From: Clostridium sartagoforme
Lineage (GTDB): Bacteria; Bacillota; Clostridia; Clostridiales; Clostridiaceae
Assembly (NCBI RefSeq): GCF_004794105.1
Contig: NZ_SRYR01000001.1
Location: 62,001-126,000 of the forward strand
DNA length: 64,000 nucleotides
Reading direction: 5' to 3'
Part shown: piece by piece, positions 36,471-44,827 of the stretch
Layout of the letters: each line of letters begins with the position of its first letter
How positions within the stretch are numbered: the stretch's first letter is position 1
Translations under genes and position numbers: made by a program
The notes under the pieces: generated by a model
Seen by the model: the letters and a program-made list of their open reading frames with translations, nothing else
Told to the model about the DNA's origin: nothing
The model's database searches: none

Positions 36471-37580
36471 ATGTATTCTTTAGGACAAAGATTACCTAGA
36501 AAAAATTTAAAAAGGGGTGGTAGTTCAGGATCTGGTAAAAGTAATTTTAGTGTTGGATATTTTATAATTATAATAGCTTTTATAATTTTTTTAATAAGGT
36601 CTGTTAATATTATTAACAATTATGGAGAAAGAGGTGGCTTCGCATATGTGCAGATGCTTAACTTTTCAGTTCCATTAGTAGAAACTCAAATATATGATGA
36701 GGCTCAATATGCTGATAATCATTTATCATTAAAAAATGTTGTACTTGAAGCTTTAGGAATAAAGGGAATGAATGGATATAGCATAGTTGCTAAAGAAGTT
36801 AGCTTGTTTAATAGCATATTAGGGAATGATTCGTTAAGAACTCCCATTAGTAAGTTAACACCATTTTCTTTAAATAATAATAGTATAGCTAAAATGACTC
36901 CAGAGGAGATTGCTGAGCTTAATAAGGTAAGTGCAGCCTATGACCCTTCATTAAAGAAAACATTAGATAATACTAAGCCAGAAGTACTTATTTTCCATAC
37001 TCATACCACAGAGAATTTCGCTGAAAGAGATGCTTTAACTACTGATAATGATTTTAATATATCAGGGGTTGGAGATGTTTTAGCAAAAGAACTAGAAGAA
37101 GGATATGGTATTTCAGTGCTGCATGATAAGACTAATCATAGCGTTTCTTATAATGATAGCTATGCTAGGTCTAATGAAACCCTTAAAAAATATTTAGATA
37201 AATATGGTGATTTTAAAGTGATAATTGATCTCCATAGAGATGGAGTTGATGGTGCTAGAGCAGAACAATTAAAAAATGTATATACGATGAATATGAATGA
37301 TCAGAATATAGCTAAAATGATGTTTGTTACTGCGCCTAATAGTAGTAGGTATGGTGCGAATAAAGCATTTGTTGAAAATCTATATAATATAGGAAATGAG
37401 TTATTCCCAGGATTAATAAGGGATATTCATGAAATTGATCCAGCAGCAACAGCTATTAATTATAGCTTAAGTGATAATTTTATACTTATAGAAAATGGTT
37501 CTAATGTAAATACAGCACAAGAAGCGAAATTAACAAGTAAGTATATTGCAAGGATAATTGCTGAGTATTTAAATAGATAA
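36471..37580 (+). CDS. spoIIP: Stage II sporulation protein P
   Basis: 369 residues. A basic N-terminus is followed by one membrane helix (about 27-46, VGYFIIIIAFIIFLIRSVNI) and an extracytoplasmic amidase/endopeptidase domain. Candidate zinc or catalytic residues are in LIFHTHTTENF, VIIDLHRDGVD and the late NFILIENGSN. SpoIIP works with SpoIID and SpoIIM to degrade septal peptidoglycan and drive engulfment. ATG 36471 follows AAGGGGGAG. The gene lies 94 bases after gpr. Confidence 0.95.
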   Translation: MYSLGQRLPRKNLKRGGSSGSGKSNFSVGYFIIIIAFIIFLIRSVNIINNYGERGGFAYVQMLNFSVPLVETQIYDEAQYADNHLSLKNVVLEALGIKGMNGYSIVAKEVSLFNSILGNDSLRTPISKLTPFSLNNNSIAKMTPEEIAELNKVSAAYDPSLKKTLDNTKPEVLIFHTHTTENFAERDALTTDNDFNISGVGDVLAKELEEGYGISVLHDKTNHSVSYNDSYARSNETLKKYLDKYGDFKVIIDLHRDGVDGARAEQLKNVYTMNMNDQNIAKMMFVTAPNSSRYGANKAFVENLYNIGNELFPGLIRDIHEIDPAATAINYSLSDNFILIENGSNVNTAQEAKLTSKYIARIIAEYLNR

Positions 37581-37606
37581 AAATGAATAAAAATTAATTT
37601 TTATGA

Positions 37607-37637
37607 GCATCCTTTAGATATAAAAACTAGGGGGTGC
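37607..37637 (+). promoter_or_regulatory. Hairpin occluding the ribosome binding site of the next gene
   Basis: GCATCCTTTAG (37607-37617) can pair along its full length, with three G-U pairs, with CTAGGGGGTGC (37627-37637) around a 9-nt loop. The right arm contains GGGGGTG, the Shine-Dalgarno for the TTG start at 37642. The following CATTTTGTTT could also make it a weak terminator for spoIIP. Confidence 0.55.
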
Positions 37638-37641
37638 CATT

Positions 37642-38331
37642 TTGTTTAATAAGAAAGTAATTTTAGGAGTTTTTATATTTTTTATAATTGTAAGTTTAGG
37701 ATTTATTAAAATTAATACTATAAATACTAGGGCTTTATCACCAGTGGGAAATACAGAAGATAATTATGAATTAGTAAAAGAAGAGTTTGGAGAAGAATTT
37801 CAAGAGTTTATAAAAGATGATGCAGAAGTTAAAATATATACATCAAAAGATGATGAGAATAATCCAAGTGTGAAAATTGGAAATAAGGAATTTATAATTG
37901 ATTTAAATAATAGAGTCACAAAGCAAATGTATAATATAGGTGGCTTTATTTACAATGGATTTAATAATATAATAAATAAATTTGATAAAAAGTCAGATAA
38001 TAATAATGAGACAATTAATTCAAGTGAAGATAATGCAAGTGAAGAAAGTAATATTAAAGATAGTGATGGGGATAATTCTAATAGTAGTAATAAAGCAGTT
38101 GATAGTATTATAGACAATTATTTAGATAGTATAAATAATAATGAAGAAAATAGTGCTAATGAAAATGATGAAGATAGTAATAGTACTAATGAAGATACCA
38201 ACAGTACTACTAAAGATGAAAGTAATAATAAGGAAAATAATAGATCTAACAATGATATTAATAGTACCAATAATGAAAATACGGAACTAGATAATATTAT
38301 TAATAATTATCTAGAAAGTATAGAAAATTAG
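37642..38331 (+). CDS. Membrane-anchored protein with Asn/Ser/Glu/Asp-rich tail, unknown function
   Basis: 229 residues; I do not recognise a family. An N-terminal helix (about 4-24, VILGVFIFFIIVSLGFIKI) could anchor or export it. Residues about 30-110 look folded (EEFGEEFQEFIKDDAEVKIY and a short beta-like section). The rest, from about 115, is low-complexity with runs such as NNNET, SNNKENNRSNN and a repeated amphipathic unit, IIDNYLDSINN near 155 and IINNYLESIEN at the very end. The start is TTG 37642 with a strong GGGGGTG that lies in a hairpin. Its place between spoIIP and lepA suggests expression in sporulation, but this is only context. Confidence 0.65.
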   Translation: MFNKKVILGVFIFFIIVSLGFIKINTINTRALSPVGNTEDNYELVKEEFGEEFQEFIKDDAEVKIYTSKDDENNPSVKIGNKEFIIDLNNRVTKQMYNIGGFIYNGFNNIINKFDKKSDNNNETINSSEDNASEESNIKDSDGDNSNSSNKAVDSIIDNYLDSINNNEENSANENDEDSNSTNEDTNSTTKDESNNKENNRSNNDINSTNNENTELDNIINNYLESIEN

Positions 38332-38359
38332 AAGAATAGTATCACTATAAACATTTATA

Positions 38360-38390
38360 TTGACATATAACCTAGGCTTTGTGATATAAT
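38360..38390 (+). promoter_or_regulatory. lepA promoter
   Basis: TTGACA (38360-38365), 19-bp spacer, TATAAT (38385-38390) with an extended -10 TG one base ahead. It places the transcript start near 38397, about 25 nt before GTG 38422. Confidence 0.7.
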
Positions 38391-38421
38391 TTACCTTGAT
38401 TCAATTTATAATGGGGGTGAA

Positions 38422-40260
38422 GTGACTATTTGCCTAAGTGCAATAGTTTTATATATGAGTAAAAATAGACAACAGTATATTAGAAATTTTTCTATAGTAG
38501 CCCATATAGATCATGGGAAATCAACCCTAGCTGACAGATTATTAGAAGCCACAGGAACTCTTACTCAAAGAGAAATGGAAGAGCAAATCCTTGATAATAT
38601 GGAAATAGAGAGAGAAAGAGGTATTACTATAAAGTCTCAAGCAGCAAGACTTATTTATAGAAGACCTAATGGAGAAGAATATATTTTAAATTTAATAGAT
38701 ACTCCAGGACACGTAGATTTTACATATGAAGTATCTAGAAGTTTAGCAGCATGTGAAGGTGCAGTATTAGTAGTTGATGCTACTCAAGGTGTTCAAGCAC
38801 AAACTTTAGCTAATTGTTATTTAGCTTTAAATAATGATTTAGAAATAGCACCAGTTATTAATAAGGTTGACCTTCAATCAGCAAGACCAGAAGAAGTAAA
38901 ACAAGAAATAGAAGATATTATTGGAATAGAAGCAGAAGATGCTCCTATGATTTCAGCAAAAACTGGGCTTAATATTCAAGATGTATTAGAAACAGTAGTT
39001 GAAAAGGTACCAGCACCTAATGGTGATGAAGAGGCTCCTTTAAAAGCTTTAATTTTTGATTCATACTATGATAGCTATAAAGGTGTAGTTTCTTACGTAA
39101 GAATATTTGATGGTAAAGTTAAGCCGGGAAGTAAAATAAAGTTAATGGCAACTAACAAAGTTTATGAGGTAACAGAAGTTGGAGTATTTACTCCTAAAAC
39201 TCTTCCTATTAACGAATTAAGTGCAGGTGATGTTGGTTATATTGCTGCATCTATTAAAAATGTAAGAGATGCAAGAGTTGGTGATACTATAACTGAAGCG
39301 GATAGACCAATAGCTGAAGCATTACCAGGTTATAAGCCTGCTGTTCCTATGGTTTATTCAGGTATATATCCAGTAGATGGAGCTAAATATCAAGAATTAA
39401 AAGATGCTTTAGAAAAGCTTCAAATTAATGATGCAGCACTAAACTTTGAACCTGAAACATCAATTGCTTTAGGATTTGGATTTAGATGTGGATTCTTAGG
39501 ATTATTACATATGGAAATAATCCAAGAAAGAATAGAAAGAGAATTTAATTTAGATATTATTACAACTGCGCCATCAGTTATATACAAGGTAATAAAGACT
39601 AATGGAGATGTTTTAGAACTTACTAATCCAACTAATCTTCCAGAAGCAACTGAAATTGAATATATGGAAGAGCCAGTAGTAAAGGCTAGTATAATAGCTC
39701 CTTCAGATTATGTAGGTGCTGTAATGGAATTGTGTCAAGAGAGAAGAGGAACATTTATTGATATGCAATATCTAGAAGAAACAAGAGTTTCTATAAATTA
39801 TGATATTCCATTAAATGAAATAGTTTATGATTTCTTTGATACATTAAAGTCTAGAACTAGAGGATATGCATCCTTAGATTATGAATTCAAAGGATATACT
39901 CAAACTGAGTTAGTTAAGCTTGATATAATGCTAAATGGTGATGTTGTAGATGCTTTATCTATGATAGTACCAAGAGAAAAAGCTTATGATAAAGGTAGAG
40001 GAATAGCTGAAAAGCTAAAAGAAATAATACCAAGACAGTTATTTGAAGTTCCGATCCAAGCAGCAATAGGGTCTAAAATAATAGCTAGAGAAACAATTAA
40101 AGCTATGAGAAAAGATGTTCTTGCTAAATGTTATGGTGGAGATATTTCAAGAAAGAAGAAGCTGTTAGAAAAGCAAAAAGAAGGAAAGAAGAGAATGAGA
40201 CAAGTGGGCTCAGTTGAAATTCCTCAAGAGGCATTTATGTCAGTATTAAAAGTAGACTAA
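38422..40260 (+). CDS. lepA: Elongation factor 4 (back-translocating GTPase)
   Basis: 612 residues from GTG 38422, or 601 from ATG 38455. The GTPase motifs are HIDHGKSTL (G1), DTPGH (G3) and NKVD (G4), followed by EF-G-like domains and the LepA C-terminal domain ending [22 protein letters not shown]4 acts on stalled or mis-translocated ribosomes. Family members usually begin near [12 protein letters not shown], which is ATG 38455, but that codon has no Shine-Dalgarno; GGGGGTGA at 38413-38420 sits in front of the GTG. I list the longer form and leave the start open. Confidence 0.93.
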   Translation: MTICLSAIVLYMSKNRQQYIRNFSIVAHIDHGKSTLADRLLEATGTLTQREMEEQILDNMEIERERGITIKSQAARLIYRRPNGEEYILNLIDTPGHVDFTYEVSRSLAACEGAVLVVDATQGVQAQTLANCYLALNNDLEIAPVINKVDLQSARPEEVKQEIEDIIGIEAEDAPMISAKTGLNIQDVLETVVEKVPAPNGDEEAPLKALIFDSYYDSYKGVVSYVRIFDGKVKPGSKIKLMATNKVYEVTEVGVFTPKTLPINELSAGDVGYIAASIKNVRDARVGDTITEADRPIAEALPGYKPAVPMVYSGIYPVDGAKYQELKDALEKLQINDAALNFEPETSIALGFGFRCGFLGLLHMEIIQERIEREFNLDIITTAPSVIYKVIKTNGDVLELTNPTNLPEATEIEYMEEPVVKASIIAPSDYVGAVMELCQERRGTFIDMQYLEETRVSINYDIPLNEIVYDFFDTLKSRTRGYASLDYEFKGYTQTELVKLDIMLNGDVVDALSMIVPREKAYDKGRGIAEKLKEIIPRQLFEVPIQAAIGSKIIARETIKAMRKDVLAKCYGGDISRKKKLLEKQKEGKKRMRQVGSVEIPQEAFMSVLKVD

Positions 40261-40335
40261 TGTGCTATAGCACAATGAAAAATTAAGAATGAATAATGAA
40301 AAATTAATGAAAAAAATCCCATGGGAGTTTTCGAA
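40261..40335. repeat. AT-rich composite repeat after lepA
   Basis: A palindrome GTGCTATAGCAC follows the lepA stop directly, then AATGAAAAATTAAGAATG and TTAATGAAAAAAATCCCAT with a short ATCCC-ATGGG-type hairpin. It is a shorter version of the repeat at 11.6 and 25.2 kb. Confidence 0.5.
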
Positions 40336-40385
40336 ATTAAGTATTTTGAGTAGTTTAGAATAAAGTACATTAAAGATTATAAATT

Positions 40386-40433
40386 AAAGGGGCTGTTGCA
40401 GTACTGAAATTAGTATTGTAACAGCCCTTTTGT
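40386..40433 (+). terminator. Terminator downstream of lepA
   Basis: AAAGGGGCTGTTGCAGTACT (40386-40405) with AGTATTGTAACAGCCCTTT (40412-40430), nearly perfect, then TTG. The foot is again GGCTGT/ACAGCC. Confidence 0.8.
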
Positions 40434-40535
40434 GATAGATAACTATAAGAGTAAGGTGGTAATTGTATTAGTATATCAACCTTTGTTAATATACTTTAGT
40501 ATACAGTAATGAATAATAATATGTTACAAAGAAAT

Positions 40536-41444
40536 TTACTTTAAATATATATTTTCTATAAATTTATATAAATCTTTTAAATTAGCTGACTTACCTATTT
40601 CTCTTAGAAGAAAAATTAATTTATAGTCATCTAATTGTATAAACTTTGGGACTTTAGGGTTTATTCTAAAATAGTTTTCTTTCAAAATTTCTTTTGAATA
40701 TAAATCCTCTAAAGTAGACATTCCATCCATTAATAAGGATAAAAGTGGAGACTTCATTTTTGAGAAAGGATGAAATGACCATTGAATAATTCCCCAGTTA
40801 TGAGTTTTCCCACTAATTCTTTCAGGGCTATCACCTGTGCCTATAGATAAAAGAGTAATATCTTTAGGTTTTAATAAAGGAGTACTTTCTAAAAGAGATA
40901 AAATAGTAAGTGCCGTGGGGGAATTAGCAATTACTCCACCATCGATATACCCTTTATAAGATGGGAAGAAAGTAGGCGCAGCAGAGCTTGCCATAATTGC
41001 ATCTACTGCAGTAATATTATTTGTTTTACTATTAGGTAAATTAGTAAAAAACTCTGGGAACCAAGAACCTGTTTTTGTATCTCCTAAGTAAAAGGTAGGT
41101 ATAAAAATATATTTTTTAAAATCAGAAATCAAAAACTTTTCTGGGAAATAACTTTTTACTATTTCTTTTAAATTATTATTTTGGAATTTAGGCCTAATTA
41201 GATTTAAACTTGACTTTGAAAAAATTTTCTTAGATTCCTTTTCAGTATATAAACTATTAATTAGGTTTAAATCATAACCTTTAGCTAAGAGGGAGGCGAT
41301 TATAGAACCTGTTGAAGTTCCAGCGAAAAGATCTATGGAATCTAAAAAATTAGGGAACTTAATTATTATTCTATTTAAAATTTCTAAGCTTAAGGCACCT
41401 TTTACACCTCCACCATCAAATGCAAGTATTCTAAATTTCTTCAA
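40536..41444 (-). CDS. Patatin-like phospholipase family protein
   Basis: 302 residues on the minus strand. The oxyanion glycine motif is FDGGGVKGALSL (about 9-20), the nucleophile elbow FAGTSTGSI (about 41-49) carries the catalytic Ser, and the dyad Asp is in YIDGGVIANSP. These are complete patatin signatures, so an active lipid acyl hydrolase is likely. There is no signal peptide, so it probably acts in the cytoplasm or on the inner membrane face. It stands alone; a minus-strand GGAGG lies just before the ATG. Some patatins are effectors of anti-phage systems, but no nucleotide cyclase or other partner is nearby to support that here. Confidence 0.9.
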   Translation of the reverse strand: MKKFRILAFDGGGVKGALSLEILNRIIIKFPNFLDSIDLFAGTSTGSIIASLLAKGYDLNLINSLYTEKESKKIFSKSSLNLIRPKFQNNNLKEIVKSYFPEKFLISDFKKYIFIPTFYLGDTKTGSWFPEFFTNLPNSKTNNITAVDAIMASSAAPTFFPSYKGYIDGGVIANSPTALTILSLLESTPLLKPKDITLLSIGTGDSPERISGKTHNWGIIQWSFHPFSKMKSPLLSLLMDGMSTLEDLYSKEILKENYFRINPKVPKFIQLDDYKLIFLLREIGKSANLKDLYKFIENIYLK

Positions 41445-41577
41445 TTTAACCTCCTAAATAAAGATTTTTTATTATAATATTCAAAAAAATTTTTATTGAT
41501 ATATAAAGATATAAGTAATTAAATCAGTAAATAAAAAATATATTTAATTTGTAAAGTAAATTTAGTGAGGTGGGTTT

Positions 41578-41847
41578 ATGATAGAAGTAAAGATTAGAGA
41601 TTTAAAGAAAAAGGGAAGGTCTTTAAGAAATGAGGGAATAATAACCGGGACTTTAAAAAGAAAGGATGGAAGAATATTTAACATAGAGATGAATGGAAAT
41701 AATTTAGATACACTAGTTAATAGAGATGGATTATCATTAAGTTTATCGATATCTTTTGAGCGTGAAGTTATTAATACTAAGATTACTAGAGTTCAAAGAG
41801 ATGTTTTACATCATAATATAATAAATGTAGACTTATTAGAAAAATAA
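41578..41847 (+). CDS. Ribosomal protein bL25/Ctc-like small protein
   Basis: 89 residues. The C-terminal TKITRVQRDVLHHNIINVDLL matches the bL25 ending of the type KVQDVQRHPxxxxIxHIDF, and the N-terminus with RDLKKKGRSLRNEGIITGTL fits the bL25 opening in which an Arg-rich turn precedes the first strands. The central part is poorly conserved. It may be a 5S rRNA-binding L25 or a stress-type paralogue. GAGGTGG precedes ATG 41578. It is monocistronic, divergent from the patatin gene, and followed by a 600-bp non-coding region rich in inverted repeats. Confidence 0.65.
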   Translation: MIEVKIRDLKKKGRSLRNEGIITGTLKRKDGRIFNIEMNGNNLDTLVNRDGLSLSLSISFEREVINTKITRVQRDVLHHNIINVDLLEK

Positions 41848-41854
41848 AGAGTTC

Positions 41855-41956
41855 TTTAAATTACGTGGGAGTCTTTAACATATTATGCTCTGTCTCCGTC
41901 GCAGGCTCCAAGTCGACCTACGCACAATATGTTAAAGACTCCTTGAGTAATTTAAA
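41855..41956. repeat. 102-bp palindrome with 27-bp interrupted stem
   Basis: TTTAAATTAC (41855-41864) with GTAATTTAAA (41947-41956), then, after a 3/4-base internal loop, GGAGTCTTTAACATATT (41868-41884) with AATATGTTAAAGACTCC (41926-41942), all perfectly paired. The 41-base loop is comparatively GC-rich. It starts 8 bases after the bL25-like stop and is far larger than a normal terminator. Confidence 0.8.
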
Positions 41957-41983
41957 CTTGTAGATGCAAGCCTACTAAAGGAA

Positions 41984-42006
41984 GAAATTCAGGCGAGCTG
42001 AATTTC
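41984..42006. repeat. Small perfect hairpin
   Basis: GAAATTCAG-GCGAG-CTGAATTTC, a 9-bp stem with 5-nt loop, between the 102-bp palindrome and the 277-bp structured segment. No T-run follows. Confidence 0.6.
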
Positions 42007-42106
42007 AATAATTGTTGTTTAGTGCGTGGAGAATTCTACTAAAGTATTGGTATAACATAATAATATGAATTAAATTTAAGATTTTAAAATGATTAAATGT
42101 ACTAGA

Positions 42107-42383
42107 AAAGATAAATAGACGGTGAAATAAGCATATGGTGAAAAAATAGGCATTGAATACTTAGTGAAGTTGAGTGAAACGATAACTGAGCTTAGTATGA
42201 AAGTCCATCTACTGAAGCTTGTCTGAAGTAGATGCTCATATTAGAAGTAAAAGATGTTAGACCTTAGAGTTGTTGGTTTGTCTGAGTGTAGCCAGTTTTA
42301 CCAAAACTCTTGCTCTAGCATCTTTTACGAGCCTAGAACTTCTTTTTGTAGACATTTAGCTTATGGGCCGTCTATTTATCTTT
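42107..42383. other. 277-bp structured segment with 16-bp perfect terminal inverted repeats (candidate ncRNA or MITE)
   Basis: AAAGATAAATAGACGG (42107-42122) is perfectly inverted at 42368-42383. Inside, TAAGC (42128) pairs with GCTTA (42359); ATACT (42157) with AGTAT (42194); CATCTACT (42206-42213) with AGTAGATG (42227-42234); GTAAAAGATGTTAGA (42247-42261) with TCTAGCATCTTTTAC (42314-42328, one G-U); and AGAGTTGTTGGT (42266-42277) with ACCAAAACTCT (42300-42310). All are nested, giving one closing stem with at least three branches. No open frame of note lies inside and no target-site duplication is evident. I match it to no known RNA family. Confidence 0.65.
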
Positions 42384-42459
42384 GAAGTTATATTCGCATT
42401 TTATTACAACTTAGATATAATGAGTATAATAAGAATTTATTTAAGAAAGAGTTGATATT

Positions 42460-43593
42460 ATGGAAAATAAAAAAGAATTATCCCTTTATATACATATACC
42501 ATTTTGCAAGCAGAAGTGTTTCTATTGTGATTTCCCTTCTTACGCCTCAATAGATTACTTAAGAGAAGATTATGTTAAGGCTTTATGCAAGGAAATAGAA
42601 GAAAAGGCTATTGATTATAAAATAAAAAGTATTTTTATTGGTGGTGGAACACCGTCATACCTAGAGACTAAAGAAATAGCTAAGCTACTTAAAACAATTA
42701 GTAAGTTAGATTTAGAAGAAGGTATGGAGTTTACTATGGAGTGTAATCCTGGAGCCTTAGCAGAAGAAAAACTTAAAACTATGATAGAAGGCGGAGTAAA
42801 TAGAATTAGTATGGGACTTCAAGCAGTTCAAAACTCATTACTTAAAGATATAGGAAGAATTCATACCTTTAAAGAGTTTACGGAGAATTTCAATCTTGCA
42901 AGAAAGGTTGGATTTAAAAATATAAATGTTGATTTAATGTTTGGACTTCCTAATCAAAGTTTTGATGAATGGAAGGAATCTTTAGAAACTATTGCTGATT
43001 TAAATCCAGAACATATTTCTGCTTATAGTTTAATTGTTGAAGAAGGAACTGCTTTTTATAAACTTTGGGAGAGGAATAAATTAATATTACCCACAGAGGA
43101 AGATGAAAGAAGGATGTATTCAGAAACTAAAGAAATTTTAAAAGCAAAAGGTTATCATCAGTATGAAATATCTAATTACTCAAAAGAAGGATATGAGTGC
43201 TATCATAATAAGGTTTACTGGGAGAGTAAGAATTACTTAGGTGTTGGATCGGCATCTACTTCATTTATAGATGGTAAGAGGATAAAAAATATTGAAAATG
43301 TAAAAGCTTATATAGATGGAATTATGGAGGGAAAGTCTATAGTTCTAGAGGAAAATGAAAATTCTAAAGAAGACAATATTGAAGAGTTTGTATTTATGGG
43401 ATTGAGAATGATAGAAGGAATAAGTAAGGAGGAGTTTAAGAGAAGATTTAAATCAGATATATATGAAATATATAGTAAGGAAATAGAGAAGAATATTGAA
43501 AATGGGCTTTTATTAGAAGTTGGTGATAGGCTTAAGTTAACTGAAAAGGGAATTGAATTTTCCAATTTAGTTATGAGTGATTTTATATTATAA
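42460..43593 (+). CDS. hemW: Radical SAM heme chaperone HemW
   Basis: 377 residues. The radical SAM cluster motif is Cys16-x3-Cys20-x2-Cys23 in IPFCKQKCFYCDF, followed by FIGGGTPSYL and the HemW-type RISMGLQAVQNSLLKDIGRIH. HemW is often misnamed coproporphyrinogen oxidase (HemN); the true HemN has extra conserved residues, and the position upstream of hrcA is that of HemW, a protein that delivers heme to respiratory enzymes. AGAAAGAG is in front of ATG 42460. The C-terminal helical domain (about 300-377) is present, so it is complete. Confidence 0.92.
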   Translation: MENKKELSLYIHIPFCKQKCFYCDFPSYASIDYLREDYVKALCKEIEEKAIDYKIKSIFIGGGTPSYLETKEIAKLLKTISKLDLEEGMEFTMECNPGALAEEKLKTMIEGGVNRISMGLQAVQNSLLKDIGRIHTFKEFTENFNLARKVGFKNINVDLMFGLPNQSFDEWKESLETIADLNPEHISAYSLIVEEGTAFYKLWERNKLILPTEEDERRMYSETKEILKAKGYHQYEISNYSKEGYECYHNKVYWESKNYLGVGSASTSFIDGKRIKNIENVKAYIDGIMEGKSIVLEENENSKEDNIEEFVFMGLRMIEGISKEEFKRRFKSDIYEIYSKEIEKNIENGLLLEVGDRLKLTEKGIEFSNLVMSDFIL

Positions 43594-43691
43594 AGTCTAT
43601 AGAAATTTGAAGTAAAAGTTAGAAAAATAAAGAAAAATAAAAATAAATTAACTTAGTAAAAGTAGAGTATTTATTTTATCCATTAATAAAA

Positions 43692-43760
43692 TTGACAAAT
43701 AAGCCAAGAACGAATATATTGATATTGTAGTCATTAGCACTCGAGAGTGATGAGTGCTAA
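43692..43760 (+). promoter_or_regulatory. hrcA-dnaK operon promoter with CIRCE operator
   Basis: TTGACA (43692-43697), 17-bp spacer and TATATT (43715-43720) are followed by a perfect CIRCE element TTAGCACTC-N9-GAGTGCTAA (43734-43760). HrcA binds CIRCE and represses the operon until heat or misfolded protein titrates GroEL. The site lies in the 5' leader just ahead of the hrcA ribosome binding site. Confidence 0.95.
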
Positions 43761-43777
43761 CAGGTAGAGGTGATATA

Positions 43778-44809
43778 ATGGCTATTGATGAAAGAAAAAT
43801 AAGAATACTTCAAGCTATCATTAATGACTATATCATGACAGGAGAACCAGTTGGTTCGAGGACTATAGCAAAACGATATGACTTAGGAGTGGGTTCAGCC
43901 ACTATAAGAAATGAAATGGCTGATTTAGAAGAAATGGGTTATCTAGAGCAACCACATACTTCTGCAGGAAGGGTACCTTCAAATAAAGGGTATAGATTAT
44001 ATGTTGATAAACTTATGGAGCTTGGAAGACTAACTGAAGATGAAGAGCTTAAAATTAAGGAATATATAATTGATTCTGCTATGTATGAAGTTGATAAAAT
44101 TGTAAAGCAAGCATGCTCATTATTATCAGAGCTTACTAATTTAACTAGTGTAGTACAGAAACCCTCTGTAAGAAGTAGTTACTTAAAATCTATTCAATTG
44201 CTTACAATAGATAGTCATAATTTGGTTTCAGTAATAGTAGCAGACAATGGTGTTATTAAAAATCATAGAATAAGAGTTAATAACATGCCTACAGCTGAAA
44301 CTATTCAGATGATAAATTTAGTATTAAATGCAAGACTACGAAATTTAACTATTGAAGAAATTAACTTAGAAGTTATTAATAACTTGAAAAAGGAATTAGG
44401 CGGTTTTGATGAAGTTTTTAATGGAATACTTCCAGCTTTATATGAAACATTAAAGGAAACATCAAATAATGAGGTTTTTGTTGAAGGGGCAACTAATATT
44501 TTTAATTATCCTGAATACAACAATATAGAAAAGGCAAAGGAAATATTATCATTAATAAATGACAAAGAAAATTTATTAGAATTAATTGAACCTGGGAATG
44601 ATATTACTATAAGAATAGGTGAAGAAAATGATTTTCCAGAAGCAAAGGACTGTTCAATTATTTCCGCAGTATATTCCTTAGATGGCAGACCTATAGGACG
44701 TATTGGACTTATAGGGCCTAAACGAATTAATTATTCTAAAGTGGTTGCCATAATGAATCAAGTTATGAAAGAACTTAATAAGAGTTTAAGAAATCAAATT
44801 ATAGAATAA
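43778..44809 (+). CDS. hrcA: Heat-inducible transcription repressor HrcA
   Basis: 343 residues. An N-terminal winged helix ([20 protein letters not shown] and [20 protein letters not shown], about 1-75) is followed by a GAF-like dimerisation domain and a C-terminal [22 protein letters not shown] motif (here [14 protein letters not shown]). It represses its own operon through the CIRCE element directly upstream. ATG 43778 has AGGTAGAGGTG; the GTG at 43754 lies inside the CIRCE repeat and is rejected. Confidence 0.96.
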   Translation: MAIDERKIRILQAIINDYIMTGEPVGSRTIAKRYDLGVGSATIRNEMADLEEMGYLEQPHTSAGRVPSNKGYRLYVDKLMELGRLTEDEELKIKEYIIDSAMYEVDKIVKQACSLLSELTNLTSVVQKPSVRSSYLKSIQLLTIDSHNLVSVIVADNGVIKNHRIRVNNMPTAETIQMINLVLNARLRNLTIEEINLEVINNLKKELGGFDEVFNGILPALYETLKETSNNEVFVEGATNIFNYPEYNNIEKAKEILSLINDKENLLELIEPGNDITIRIGEENDFPEAKDCSIISAVYSLDGRPIGRIGLIGPKRINYSKVVAIMNQVMKELNKSLRNQIIE

Positions 44810-44827
44810 GAGAGATGAGGTGTTTTT

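Noticed and set aside
40536..41444. CBASS-type anti-phage system around the patatin
   Set aside because: Patatin phospholipases can be CBASS effectors, but no nucleotide cyclase or ancillary gene is adjacent; neighbours are a bL25-like protein and lepA.
42107..42383. RNase P RNA, 6S RNA, tmRNA or SRP RNA
   Set aside because: GAAAGTCC at about 42200 resembles a piece of RNase P RNA, but the length, the ACAGAA region and the other conserved parts are missing. There are no tRNA-like ends for tmRNA, no SRP GGAA-tetraloop domain, and the fold is branched, unlike 6S.
43754..43777. GTG start for hrcA
   Set aside because: It lies inside the CIRCE operator; ATG 43778 has its own AGGTAGAGGTG and the family N-terminus.
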